This document shows, piece by piece, positions 34,830 to 47,003 of a DNA stretch of 64,000 nucleotides. Where the stretch lies: the NCBI GenBank assembly GCA_009760855.2, contig WPIO01000001.1, positions 13,335,001 to 13,399,000 of the forward strand. Reading direction: 5' to 3'. This stretch comes from Cristatella mucedo (lineage: Eukaryota > Bryozoa > Phylactolaemata > Cristatellidae). Position 1 is the first letter of the stretch; every line of letters begins with the position of its first letter. Both the position numbers and the translations under genes were made by a program. The notes below the pieces were generated by a model. That model searched no databases. It worked only from the letters and a program-made list of their open reading frames with translations, and was not told the origin of the DNA.

Positions 34830-37565
34830 AAGAACCACCGGGGAAGTCGGATAATGAAGCTGTGACATACGACATAAATCCGAAAGGCTGGCTCTCACAT
34901 ACAGTTCGAAGCAAACGAAAGCACTACATGCGAGTTACACGAAGACGTGCATTTTGCTGAACGTGCAAGCAGCAAGTGCTGAGACCTAGGACAAGGACCT
35001 GAGCTGCCAGGACCCAGGTAGGTCGCTAGTACATAGCCAGCAGATTCCATGCCGTGTGTGGTCGGCATCCCCAAAGTAGAAGAAAAAAGAACATCAGCAG
35101 ATGTAAACAGACATGCCTCCACGTTTGCAGCAAGCAACACCCAGGGTAATTTTACTCCAACTGTAATTAACCGATCCAGCTGGCAGCTAAAACTGCTTTT
35201 ACACTGGCAAAGCATTCGGACTCGAGACATCATTGATCTTGAGGTCACGTCATCAGTTTTTACTGGTAACGGCAGGACTGGTGGCTGATGGGAAGGACCT
35301 GAGTCTTGAGAGCCGGGTTCGAAGAAATAGCAGGTCAGTACTTCTTGGTGGTGGATCTGAGGTTTGGGAGGTAGCCTACCAATTAGAAACATACTCAAGA
35401 AAGCAACATGGATGCCACCAAAGACACTTTGCATGGGGAGACCAGTCTGTATGACTGCAAGAATTTGGAATAAGTAATGTATTGATAAAAAACTACCTGT
35501 AGAAGGATGTTGGCTAATTTTCCATGAGTGGCAGCCAAACTAGTCCCTACTCCGAATTGTACCAGTGTACACGTTACACGTGGCTGATTCGATGATAGTT
35601 TGCACTCGAGACCAGTTCTCGGGTGTCTTGAATCCGAACCTTCGATATTGTAGACACAGCTTTAGCTGAAGCAGGCAGCAGCCCAGGTGTTCAGGATGAG
35701 ACTGTCGGACGGCCTGTGCTTGGCTTGGCAGCTGTGCTGGCAAGGGTGCAACATTAGTGTTGGGTCTGCTGTACTGCGACAGCGGGCTACTCCAGCGGAA
35801 GCCCGTGAGGCGGGGAAACAGCGGACCCACTTGCAGCAGCTGCTTGCAGGTCTGCGTGCTGGCCGTGCCCGGTCCCGGGTTTCGGCAATAAACAGCATCT
35901 GCCTGGGCCGTTTGATCAGTGCGCGACTGCCAGCATAAGCACAACAGTTAGCCTGTGCACCGTCTGTGAGTCAGCACGTGTGCACCACATACTAATGTTC
36001 TGGGTAAGCTTGATTATCTCGTCTGGTGGAAAAGCTTTTTGATGCAGTGAAATGATACCGGAAGCGTAAGAACTTGTGATAGCCCACTAGGAAACTCGGT
36101 TCGTATCTGTTCGGACAGCTAGACCTGCTTCAATCTGCCATCTACTAAGTAAATAATTGTGTGCACAGCAACTGAAGAGCTTTAAAGTCAGGGAGTCAAT
36201 GACTAAAGAGCATTGCTCTAAAAAGTGATGACCATATAGAAAATCAGAACGGTTGGAAATCACTTGCCTGTACACACACGATTGCTTGGTCTAGTGCACT
36301 AGGCAGTATATCTATGCTCGACGACTTACTGAGGTCTAACACTGGCAGTAGTATTGGTTGCGGTTTCGATGCTCTCTAATTACTTATTTTCAGAGCATTG
36401 GACAGATCTGCTGTGTGCGGTCAGCTAGCATTAATGCAGTTACTTTCAGAGTATGTATATAAGGCAGCTTACAAAAACTGCTTGCCCCTAGAAGCTGATT
36501 ACTCTGTAAAAACTTAAAAGTAAATATAGTTGAACTGTCATTTGGATAATGTAGTGTCATAGCCAGGTGCCTGCATATGCTCCAAAATTATTGTAATGAT
36601 ATAGAGAATTAAAGGTAGGTCGGTCCATCATAGGTGTTAAGCCTTGAATCCGTGAGACCTAATCTGTGATGCTAAGACCAAGCAACTCAATTATTCTGCT
36701 CCCAGCAGTCCTCGGCCTTGTGGTAGCTATAGCTGTTGTGGACTCTTTTGTTATAGCAGGAAGTCGACAACGATTTAGAGGCGCCAAATGTCGTAACCTG
36801 GCTACCTGTTGGCTCGATGGTAAGTTTGGCCACTTCTGCTATGTATAAATGCCAGTTAAACCTGCCCACAATGAGTGCTCCATTCTCATGTCCAATATTC
36901 ATTATTGTTAGTTATTAATTCTTCCATACCAATAGCCATTTAGAAATTGGATGGACGTTGTATACATAAGTCTTAGCTTTGGTTGTCAGACAATTTACCT
37001 GATCTCAACAAACAGTAGACATGAGGTTTGAGCTGCCTAGTTATACTTGCTTTCTGTGTCTAAAGCCATGGTCAATGTCTTGCATGACGAGACCTATGTT
37101 GCTGATCAGACCTCACAGGTAAAGGGCGTGTCATATGTTTTCGAGATGGCTTTGCCTAAGTGTTGTAAATTAGGCTTCTTCTTCTTAAAGGTGGTGGCTG
37201 GCATTGGCCATTTAGCCAACGGTATGGCTGCAACTTATTGGGCAGCCCAGCTTTCGGGAATATCTTCAGTTTTGGTGGATGAAGGCATATTGCTCGCGCT
37301 TCAAGCCGCCTGGTCAGGACAAGGATGGTCAAAACAACCTAGGTCAACGACAGCTACTCTGTTTGAACTACCACAGATTCGAGGCATCCCTATTTAGTCC
37401 ATGTTGCTGACCACAGTGTTGGTGGTTCGTGCTTTGCCCGACTGTTGCTTGAGTGGCACAGTTATCAGCAGGTTCTTCCGTGCAACATTGGACATTTTAA
37501 TAGGGTTCTGATAAGGAGAAATTTATTTATTTTGTAGCTCAGACTTGTGCCCTCAAAATAATATA
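34830..37565. other. Intron 15, unassigned sequence with GC-rich open frames
   Basis: A 179-codon minus-strand frame (34895-35434) and a GC-rich plus-strand frame (35687-35938, Ala/Arg/Leu-rich) stand out from the AT-rich surroundings. Neither shows a known motif. The plus frame is bounded by AG and GT, and an exon at 35687-35878 would be 192 bp and phase-neutral, but its splice sites are weak. The rest of the stretch shows nothing. Confidence 0.3.
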
Positions 37566-37770
37566 ACAATATATTTCATTTGTATAGCATCCTAAGATAA
37601 CTTAATCTGTATTCGTTTACTTCACATAAGTTTACTTTCATAAGTTTACACGTAAGTTTATATTCGTTTACTTAACATACTTCACGTGCCACGGGGCTCG
37701 AGCCCACGACCTCGGCCATACCTTGGTCGGGGTGAGCACCTCAACCCCGGGCCAAACCAGTTCGAAGATA
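37565..37770 (-). mobile_element. SINE-A copy
   Basis: Minus-strand tRNA-like head: GGTTGAGGTGCTCACCCCGA and a B box GGTCGTGGGCTCGAGCCC. The tail in complement, TATAGCATCCTAAGATAACT, matches the LINE-I-type 3' end. A short internal repeat of GTTTACTT words interrupts the tail. Confidence 0.75.
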
Positions 37771-37877
37771 GGGACACTCCTGTAGTCTAAAGATCTGGCA
37801 CGTTGTTGCATGCTGTTTGTGTGAGAGAGCTCATTTGGGCCAACTTTGAAAATAAAGTTTCATCATCTTTTGTTTAG

Positions 37878-38066
37878 ACACCCAGCACCTCAACTCGTGT
37901 ATTCTCAGCTGACCGGATAGTCACCAGGAGGAGGGCTGACCCTACAGCTGCAGTTAGGAGTGGTCCCACGATTGCTTTTACGAAGAAAAGCAAGCATGAG
38001 CTACACCTGTCGACAAAAGTGTATGAGTTCTACAGTGCACCCATCACAAAATTCTGGCTGCATACG
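37878..38066 (+). CDS. TRPM exon 16: loop and start of S1
   Basis: Encodes about residues 771-833: a Thr/Ser/Arg-rich loop, then STKVYEFYSAPITKFWLHT, matching the family KIYEFYNAPIVKFWFxT at the S1 entry. The acceptor is tttgtttag. No GT donor fits the frame directly. The exon is best ended at ACG before gcaagt, a GC donor. The alternative is GT at 38071 paired with an acceptor 4 bases further into exon 17. Confidence 0.9.
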
Positions 38067-38629
38067 GCAAGTATTAAGTTCTGTTTTCTCTTATTGTTGT
38101 AACTGCGACCCTTAATTTCTGTTTTGCCTTTCTGCTCTGACCTAAAACCTTTAATATATGCTTCCTCGTTAACGAGTATCTCAGCACCCGAATAGGTCAT
38201 GAATTTGTTAGCACTTTGCTGAAGTAGGCTTTTAAATAGAGGCAAATCAGTCTAACCTCCTAATTTTGTATGCGATTCGAAGACATATCTGTACATCTAA
38301 GACTACTCCTGGCATACACCTGAACAATGGCTGCAAATAGCGGACATCTCCACAACTTACTTGTGCTCTTGTCAGCTAAGCAATGCTATGAGCTAGTCTT
38401 TTGTACAGTGGCCTGCGAGAACTTAATCAATATTCAGGCCTTTTACAGCTCACTGCAAAAGAATCAGTACCCACGACGGGTTAGTGTCAATCCCAATATC
38501 AAGCATTTGAAAGTAAACAACTATCCTAATTAGGCAGGCATGCCAAAGCCAATATGAAGACTCTCATTACCAACCGTTGGTAAGACGTGAGCTAAATCAT
38601 GCACAGGTGCTCACGCGAAGCACACAAAA

Positions 38630-39120
38630 AAATAGAGACAAGTTCACTTGGATGGAGAGAAAGCTGACTGGAACAGACGTATTTTTAGCTGAGATTTAAA
38701 ATATGAAAAGTTATTGCCGATAGTGACAGTATTCATAAGCAAATTCCAGCCTTTCGGTGCATATGAGCTGGAGGCTCGGTCACCAAAGAATTTCAGTTCA
38801 ATACAAGGAACTACATCGAGACTACTAGAAACCTTGCAGCATGTAATGCAAGAGCACACTGGAGGAGCAAGGTGGTCGGATAGGTCCTCTGGTGCAAGTG
38901 AATGAAGTTACTTACAAGCCAAAAAAGGGATCCTAAAGTCTATTATATGCTTGATAGAGAGCTAGTGAAGCTCAGCTAAAAGTGGTGTGATGTGGCAACT
39001 AAGCCATTGACGACAGACCAGACAGGCTGCTGAGTTTTGCATCGGTTGCAGCCGATCAAGCATACAAGCAGCAAGTCCTGAATATAAGGTTTTGTAGCAA
39101 TCTAGACGGAATATCTCAAA
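38630..39120 (-). mobile_element. LINE-I relic, minus strand
   Basis: The minus strand reads RLQPMQNSAACLVC-like and CHITPLL-like codons, then KFFGDRASSSYAPKGWN and FKSQLKIRLFQSAF, the LINE-I C-terminus. Stops and indels break it. Confidence 0.82.
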
Positions 39121-40112
39121 AGCCTGAACTAGTTTTGCTGTGGTTCTCTTACTTAGGCATGCCCTGATTTACGTGATGTTCCTTAGTTGAAAGTAGATAT
39201 GCCTAGATCACAGAAAGCTTCATTGAAGGGATGTTAGCTGAACCAGTCTTTAGGGCAAGGTCATCCAACTTTTGGATTACACCAAGTTTGTCCTTGGCTA
39301 TTCCATATCAGTCTTTACCTGGACTTCGACAAACAACACTATGCACATCCATCCTTATCCTGAATGACACTTAAAAAGCTAGGGGAAGCTATCGTACCCC
39401 TCCCTGTCCATCTTGAAGAATAATTCTGACTATCTTTCTCTCCTTGTGCTCCATTTCACGTGTTACCCATGCCAGCTTCTTTAGGACTGCTAGCTCTTGA
39501 TAGTCTCGCAGGTGTATATGCCTAATGACTCCTGGCAGCCTTACAGAATGATCTTTGATGATTTTTGTACTCACAGTAACCATATCAATATGGGAAATTA
39601 ATGCAAATGGCACCAGTTTACTTCGAACAGAAATTAAATAACCTGTACTCTCCTTAAATAATCTGTTACTCGCAACCTGAGTACTCTTCAAATAGTTAAT
39701 ACATGTTAATGCAATACATCGAAAAATGTGTACATATGTTCTGCTAGAGCTGTAGCATTTTTTATGTCGACGATGTAAATTGTATCATTACCTCCAATTT
39801 AATGTCAATTACGATTCTTGTACTTTGGTTCTAAGTTGCATCCGATTATTAAAATATCATACCTGTATTTACTCAAGGTGAGCTGATAGCGATGATTGTA
39901 AGATAGAGGTGGCAACATTAAAACATTCATAGCATGCAGTTTCTTGGCATATTTCATACCAGATGTTACTTTCTGCTCGTGTTAGCTTGAACTCCATTAG
40001 AAAATACAAACTTTCCGGTTGCTTTTTCGAAGGCCTAGTGTTCAGCAGACTGCAAGATAGCAAGCAACTAGCTGTCTTCACTTCATTTTTATGAATACGT
40101 GATCAATTTTAG

Positions 40113-40244
40113 ATAGCATACCTTTTCTTCTTGGGAACACTCAGCTATACTGTGCTGGTGAGGCTGGACCAACAAATGGTACATTGGACGGAGGTTTACA
40201 CAATGGCATACATATTTTTTCATACCACTGAGATGATCCGCCAG
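40113..40244 (+). CDS. TRPM exon 17: S1-S2
   Basis: Encodes about residues 834-877, reading IAYLFFLGTLSYTVLV (rest of S1), an extracellular loop with QQMVHWTEVY, and S2 ending HTTEMIRQ. It aligns without gaps to the family LAYxxxLxxxxYxVLV...W...EWxxxxYxFxxxxExxR. The acceptor is caattttag and the donor gtactg; phase 0 on both sides. Confidence 0.93.
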
Positions 40245-41995
40245 GTACTGATTTGTCTGTCGGGGTGGGGGGCGTGTGCCTTCACTTATTGCATTCCCTG
40301 TATAGTTCTCGGCACCTCCCTTGTTGGAAGTATAAATGATGCATAATATAGAGGAGATTCTTTTAGAAACCTTGGACTATTTGCACTCTGCTTGCTATCT
40401 GCTTCCTGTTCAAGTCGTAGACTAGCCTATGCATTTAACTTATGCGGCCATCTGGAACTTCTTTTGTGTCTGCTACAGACAAAAAGCAGCGGACATGCTA
40501 TTGTGCAGTCATCTAGGGACAGCCGCACTGCAGAGATGCTATTGTAAAAAAATTATTGCAAAACGTCACGTGGGCAACTCATAACCCTAAATAAGCAAAA
40601 AGTAAAAGTTATACTACCTTATCGAAATTATTATAGTGCATTTTAAATTTTCCAATTTTAAAGCCATGTCGAGGATGCGATCTAGTGAGTTTGTACCTAC
40701 TGTAAGGCAAATTGCATGCCACGCTCAGGTAGATTTTACAGCAATATTTCACGTTCACGCTTAGTGAGTCTCTGCAGAGACGTTCTGAATTTGATGGAAG
40801 CCACTGGTTATGATTGTGATTACAAGTATTTAAAAGAAGTGTAGCCTAAGCCTTTATAAGCAGGTCATCCTGCGTAAGCAGTTTTTTTATCAGTGCGATT
40901 GCCGTTGGGCTCCCAGTTTCTTGTCCATCTCAGCCGACTTTGTCCTGTGCTCCATGTGCTCAGCCTGCAGTCATTTAAAGGGACGGCTACAATAAAAAAG
41001 TGTTAAAATTAAAAGATACTGAATTGCTCGATGGCAGTCATTCTTTCTAGGCTGGAATGTGCAAACTGAACTGGTTTAAGATGCACAGGTCACTTGATCA
41101 ACTCGAGCATCTATAATCTTAGCAGCAGTTTTTCCTATCATCACTGCTATCGGCAATTAACCTGAATGGCAAGGCTTACTTTGTGGGATGAAAATTCTTA
41201 GCAGGAAGGACGATCAATTGATACAATCCCTGACTTTAACACAATTTGTATATGATATTTATCAAATGTCAGCCATTATTATTATTACCACTATTAGAAG
41301 CTTTCCAATTAGCTACTAACAAAGAAAATCTAGAGCACCTTGTTCCTGATGTCTTGTGTTTAACTTCCAATAATGACACGATGTATTATTCTTCTTTCTA
41401 ATCTAGTAATGCGATGTCACTTTTTAGCATTCCGCACTTCCGTGTTTGTCGTTAGTGCATGGTAACTTCTGAATGTAGCACATACATGTGAAAAAACGGC
41501 AAAGAAACCAGGATGAGTATACGTGTAAATAGCGCTGCTGGAAAGTGATTCTGCATTCAACTACCTTGTTTGTATATTAGACATGAATGGCTTGCAAAAT
41601 AACCTTGCTTTAATGACTTTAAAAGCACTTACGATGTAGTCACAATTTTAAAATGGTTTATTTGTAGCACATCGAAACAAGGCAGAGTGGGAGTTGTTGA
41701 TGTAACAATTATGTTTCTGTCGAAATTACAATCTACTGCCCTTGGGCTTGGTCATCAACGGTCAAGCTTTGAAAATTCTGAATTTTCAAATGTACAGCAG
41801 TAGATCAGACGTGGATTCGACTAGGTACAAGAAACTAATGACATACTTGAAACAAGCCACCAACCGAGCACTTTTTCTGATAAGCTTTAAACTTTTTTCT
41901 AATCATTTTTATACTATTGGACGAAAATACATGCACAAAATTGTACCCCATCTCTCATCTCAGTGGGAACTTGATGTATATAAATTGCTATGATT
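40245..41995. other. First part of intron 17, no feature seen
   Basis: AT-rich intron without recognisable repeats or motifs until the LINE-I tail at 42000. Confidence 0.5.
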
Positions 41996-41999
41996 TTTA

Positions 42000-42310
42000 A
42001 TAATAATAATAATAATAATAACAATAAATTTGATAAAGCAACTCCAAAGAATTCAATCTCTTTCTCGGTGCTTTAAAATTGCTGCCAAGGAAGCACGATC
42101 AAATGTTTAGTGGTAGTGTGCTCAATAAACAACAAGAATAACATGGTTAGGGCTGACATGCATAGAGTCAGCATGCTAGTGTGGTTAGTGGCTGCATGCA
42201 ACAGTATCAGCATGCATAAGCACATAAAGGATAACTCACTGGGACCCACTAAATGCTGTCATAAATAAAAGCACTTTTAGTTTCATTCTGGTTTCTCAAA
42301 GGTCAGCTAT
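42000..42310 (-). mobile_element. LINE-I 3' end, minus strand
   Basis: (AAT)n, then AAAGCAACTCCAAAGAATTC...CTCGGTGCTTTAAAATTGCT (complement hairpin tail). Complement 3' UTR words GGTTAGGGCTGACATGCA and GTTAGTGGCTGCATGC follow, then GGGACCCACTAAATGCTGTC at the ORF end. Confidence 0.85.
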
Positions 42311-42369
42311 GGCCCATAGAATAGTTAACACATTTTCCATATATCCTTATTGGTCATAAATGCAGTAGG

Positions 42370-43805
42370 CGTTTTTTGCTGACTATGTCCAGCTGTATTT
42401 GTTATTTAAACCTTCAGAATCTGATGCAGCGACTGATAAACTGAATGCATGTCTTGCCGACATTCGATACTGGGTGTCGGCAAATTTCCTTAAACTAAAC
42501 GACGATACAACTGAACTCATAGGACGCCCTAAACCTCGGCTGCTCTCGTGACTGCTACGCTTCCCACTTTCTCTTTGTTTCGTGAGACGAAGTGTGTTGG
42601 CTACCGAATGCGTACCGAAAGCCGCTTAGGCTGTGAGTGCACTCTACAAAACTCTCCTGCGTATCACCTACATAGTCTTTATGACTTTGCAGAGTTACAG
42701 ACGGAGATACATTACATTAAATAAGCGTGTGGCTGGATTAGAAGGCTTTGCTATGCTAATAGGTAAAGCTGTTGTGTGACCATCACCATGTGCTCGTAAT
42801 TTAGGTGTCGTCTTCGACAGCAGCATACATTTTGAAAGCTTCGAGAAGAAGACTGCTTCCACAGCAAGCCATCACGTCCGATCCCTATCTAAGATGAGGA
42901 ACCGTCTTTCACAGTAGCTTGCAAACAATTTAACTAGCTTCTTAGTTTTGTCTCGGCTAGGTTATTGTAATTCCCATGTGACTGAGCTACTTCTATGCTA
43001 CTCACTACCTCAACTGCTCTCCTAACTTAGCTATGCTTCCCACTTTCTCTTTGTTGCGTGAGACGAAGTCTGTTGGCTACCGAATGCGTACCGAAAGCCG
43101 CTTAGGCTGTGAGTGCGCTATACAAAACTCTCCTGCGTAACACCCACATGGTCCTTTATGACTTTGTGGAGTTACTGACGGAGATATATGACATGACATG
43201 ACATGACATGAGCTACCAACAAGAGCCACTAGGTCATTGCGGATGGCTCTGAATATTTCTGCAAGGCTAGTTTTCAAATCCCAGAGGTTTGACCACGTGT
43301 CTCCTTTGCAAAAGTAGCTAGAATGGCTGCCGGTTAATCAACTTATAGATCAAGTTACTTACGCTGACCCACAAGGCCATACCCAGCTGAACTGCTGCAC
43401 TGGTTTCAGCCTCCTCGTGCTCTCAGGTCCTGTATTGACGATAAATTAGCTTTTCCATTCCTCTGCTTAAAGATCGTTGGCGACAGAAGCTTTAGGTGTG
43501 CAGGTCATAGGCTGGAACTCACTTCCAAAATTCTTGTGCAACGACAACTACTCTCCTGCTGCTGCCGACTATGGGACGTCCTTTCCAGCCGTCCTGAGCT
43601 GCTACTTCCATGCTAATAACTACTGTAACTGCTCTCTTGACTCAGCTATGCTTCCCACTTTCTCTTTGTTGTGTGTGACAACGTCTGCTAGCTACCGAAT
43701 GTGTACCGAAAGCCGCATAGGCTGTGAGTGCGTTATTCAAAACTCTCCTGCGTAACACCCACATTGTCTTTGTGGAGTTACAACGAAGATACATTGCATT
43801 ACATT
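42370..43805 (+). mobile_element. LINE-II, longest copy, interrupted by two LINE-II end fragments
   Basis: The relic frame reads FADYVQLYLLFKPSESDAA, LADIRYWVSANFLKLNDDTT (around a decayed catalytic motif) and ARNLGVVFDSSIHFES. Later it reads HVSPLQK-LEWLPVNQLIDQ and WNSLPKFLCNDNYSP. Two blocks of the family's own 3' end interrupt it at about 42541-42718 and 42986-43212. The second ends in about four copies of ATGAC. The outer copy has several stops and is dead. Confidence 0.78.
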
Positions 43806-43809
43806 CTGT

Positions 43810-45405
43810 CTCGCATCATCAAATTCCTTCAGAGTTTTGAACCAGATGTAGCCTGTGGCTGTGGAAGCACAAACCACGTGTTTCTAGCTGCGACAGTACG
43901 TTATGAACAGTCTGATGTTACCGTTGAGATTTATTCACCGAAAGAGGGATACTTAGCACATCCATTCTATTTTTTCTAATGGCCGAAATGGTTCTGATAC
44001 AAATATCCTTCAAACATTTTGCCTATCCCAAAAACCAACAGAAACTTCCAAACTAGCTCTTGCGGCATGTTTTTCACATCAACTAGCCAAATAGTGATAG
44101 CAGCATCTATTAAGTGTGACTAAAATTTGCTCCGTCCATTGTCAGAACTTTTGGTGGCACGTTACAGCCTGCACTTTTTAAATTCCTACACAATTTTAGC
44201 TTCTATCTTTTTCTCGAGACCCATAAATCTTTGTGTGCCATCACTCGCTGAACGTAAAGTTTATAACCTGACAGGGCCAGCTTAAAAAATTTTTGAAGCC
44301 CGTAATTGTGCTCATGCAATAGAGGATTGTTGTAGTGCAATGGTTATGCAATTGAAAGAGTTAATCGCATGAGCCATACAGTCATCGTATTCCATATCAA
44401 ATGATGTAAGGATCAGGCTGACGTTCATATGCAAATCAAGTGGAACTTGGGTGAAACCCCGAGTGCCAGTTGCAGCAGCTGCAGCAATCGCAGAGCTTAG
44501 TAGAGTAAATGGCGGGCCAGATACAAAATTCGTCAGCATTACAACTTATTTACAGTCTACTCTGCTTATAGGAATATGCTCGGGCTGGAAAATTACCATT
44601 CTAATAGGCAGAGTATTTCCATATGTGGAGTGAGACTAGAGAGCAGAGTATATCTGGGAAGTTGAACGGCTATTCTCATAGGCAGAGTATTCCTAAATCC
44701 GATATTCTTATAAGCGGAGTTGACTGTACCACTTTGCAATCTGCAAATTTAGAAGCTGAGCCAAACTCGGAGAGTAACTTGTTTGCTCAATTGTCCCTTA
44801 TAAGCAGCCCCCCAGTAGCTGTTATGGCTTGCTGTGGTTCTTAGCAAATAGCCATAGCCGGTCGCCTCACATAGTACTGGGAAGTGTAGAGTGACATGCA
44901 AAAAACTAGTTTACTGGGTTACCCACCCTGAACAGTGCTCTTCAAGGTGTCCGTGAGCCTTCTTGTTTCACTGACTTTCAGGGCTGCCATCGTCTGCCGT
45001 GCATTTTGTACTCTACCCTTCTTGGACCCTTGCCTGCGGCCCCTGCTTTCCCGACTAGCTACTTTGCCCTATAGACTCTTTTGGCTTTTTGTGAGACCAT
45101 TGACTAACATTCAAAACTTTAGAATTTTAGTGCCGTTTTACATCCATTGATCATTGTACATTGAACAGCTGTTTGGTGGCAAGTTATAATAGTGGGGGAA
45201 AACTTAAGGAGGAAGACGGCTCCCTGCTGACAGGTTTAATGAACTGTGATAATAAACTTTAAAAATCTGCATCATACTTGAGAGATATCTTTAAATGTTC
45301 TCGGGCTGGAAATGCAGCAAGTCAATTGATTAGCCATAACAAACACTTTTTAATCACCGGTAAGCTCATGAAGAAAAACTCACGTGGTACAATTATGCCA
45401 TAATA
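43810..45405. other. Intron 17 sequence, no gene seen
   Basis: Nothing clear apart from recurring short words of the type ATAGGCAGAGTATT near 44570-44720 (about three copies, with GCGGAGT variants), which may be a small degenerate local repeat. Confidence 0.45.
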
Positions 45406-45409
45406 CACC

Positions 45410-45768
45410 TCTTCTCACCGACCCGCACTGACTCCCAATCAAGTTGCCACTTCTAGGTTTGATTGATCACTTGTAGGTCTTTTTGCTCTTCTGCTCAAGC
45501 TACCTATCATAGTTACTTCCCCAGCAGGGTATGCAACTTTCCACCTGCTCTTCTTACTCAAGTGGTTTATGACTTGAAGAAATTTAAACAGAAGCTAAAA
45601 ACTCATGTATTCCTAAGAGCATTTGCTGGGTCATGTGCATTAATTTTACTTCGTCTTTCTGTTCGTACTGATGGTGGGCATGTTATCACTAACCATCTTG
45701 ATAACCTTGCCGTTAAAAATTTAGTAGTCAGAGAGTGCTATACAAATGTGTTATTATTATTATAAGTA
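45410..45768 (+). mobile_element. LINE-I relic, 3' end
   Basis: CACCTCTTCTCACCGACCCG (PLLADLHW region), then a FKQKLKTHVFLRAFAGS frame and a tail GAGAGTGCTATACAAATGTG before (ATT)n. An internal deletion removes part of the WNSLP region. Confidence 0.75.
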
Positions 45769-45999
45769 CATGATGTAAGGGAGCTGAGAATTTGCATTGC
45801 AGGTTATGATCAAAGCACAGTAGCAGACTGTGTCCTTTGCATAATAAGAACGCCTTGCTTTTTTAAGTGGTTTAGGGTCAAAGTAGCTTACATTTCACCA
45901 GCAGTCGCATCTATCTCAGATGTTAACTGTGCTCACTTAAGCATGCAAAAGTACCGAACTCAGTCTGATGTCAGTGTTTTTTTTAGAAACTCACAGCAT

Positions 46000-46235
46000 G
46001 CAATGGCACTTTAAAAGGTTGAGGCCTTCAAAGTGTCAGCCTCGTTTCATAACCATTGTTTTTTACCTTCATTCTTCGTGTGCATGTGCCTGCTTGCATT
46101 ATGCATACTGCTTGCGGATGTTATCACCAATGATTTGGAAATGCTTTCTATACAGCATCTGTAAAGTGCCAAGAAAGTGATTCAGTTCTCTGAGGGTGCT
46201 ATACAAATGTAATACTATTATTATTATTATTACCT
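46000..46235 (+). mobile_element. LINE-I tail-only fragment
   Basis: 3' UTR-like words followed by AAAGTGCCAAGAAAGTGATT, AGTTCTCTGAGGGTGCTATA and (ATT)n. It lies 80 bp upstream of exon 18. Confidence 0.72.
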
Positions 46236-46317
46236 ATGGCCATACCTTGCGATACAAAGAAACACTCCGGCACCTCTAACTTATGTATTATAATATGGAT
46301 AATTGTTCTCCTTACAG

Positions 46318-46572
46318 ATAGCCATTGCCGAGTCACCAAAACTGTCTCAAAAGCTAAGAATATTTTTTCAAGAAAAGTGGAACATTATTGATGCAGTTGC
46401 TGTGCCAGTTTTTTGGATTGGTGCTGGGCTAAGGTTTCAACCAGATGAAGTTACATTCCTTTGGGGACACGTGGTTTATAGCCTGGATACCATTTGCTGG
46501 TTTGTTCGAATCCTTGAGCTGTTTCAAGTCAGCCGTCAACTGGGTCCTTTCGTCGTGATTATTGAAAAGCTG
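46318..46572 (+). CDS. TRPM exon 18: S2-S4
   Basis: Encodes about residues 878-962: FFQEKWNIIDAVAVPVFWIG (TRP-helix-contact segment and S3, with the NxxD pair seen in S3 of TRPM channels), then VYSLDTICWFVRILELFQ (S4) and QLGPFVVIIEKL (S4-S5 linker). It reads like the family WLQEYWNxxDxxAI...WYIRLLDIF...LGPYVxMIxKM. The acceptor is tccttacag and the donor gttcgt; phase 0 on both sides. Confidence 0.96.
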
Positions 46573-46669
46573 GTTCGTCGTTTTAGCTTTATGCCATCGC
46601 TTCAATAAGACACAATTGCTCGGTGCGATTTCCTCTGCAGCTGTCTGATTTTCGAAAATTTACTGTTAG

Positions 46670-46844
46670 GTGAACAACATCGTCAACTTGGTGGCATTTT
46701 GGTGCGTTGTCATCTGGGCTTTCGGAGTTCCACGACAAGCGATATTAAATCCCTATGCTGAGCCAGAGTGGATACTGGCTAAAAACATCATGATGGAGCC
46801 ATACTTCATGTTTTATGGTGAACTCTTTACAGATAAGCTCGACC
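46670..46844 (+). CDS. TRPM exon 19: S5, pore helix and selectivity filter
   Basis: Encodes about residues 963-1020: S5 ending WAFGVPRQAIL, then EPEWILAKNI and FYGELFTDKLD. The YGE...D arrangement resembles the divalent-permeable TRPM1/3/6/7 filter rather than the FGQ filter of TRPM4/5. The family GVARQAIL block is intact, with Pro for Ala. The acceptor is tactgttag and the donor gtatgt; it ends in phase 1. Confidence 0.97.
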
Positions 46845-47003
46845 GTATGTACAAACCCTTTTGAGTGTCTTCCTCTCATTGCTGCGGTGCTCATAAAGTC
46901 GCTATTTGTTTTATAAATGAAGCTTCAATAGTGGCAGCTGAAGGCTGCACATGTATACACACTTCCTTAATCTAGTCCTCGTGGGTATTCTGCTATTTTT
47001 CAG

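Noticed and set aside
35257-35333. Extra TRPM exon ending GAAATAGCAG before GTCAGT
   Set aside because: The open stretch from the nearest acceptor has a length that is not a multiple of three between two phase-0 exons, and the peptide shows no TRPM similarity.
34895-35434. 179-codon minus-strand open frame as a gene
   Set aside because: No recognisable motif, no clear promoter or splice context, and a 169-codon frame also arises in tandem array B where no gene exists. Probably chance in a GC-richer patch.
37060-37111. Extra TRPM exon encoding YVADQTSQ before a GTAAAG donor
   Set aside because: It resembles FVADQS in exon 15, but the only reasonable acceptor gives 53 bp, which would break the phase between exons 15 and 16.
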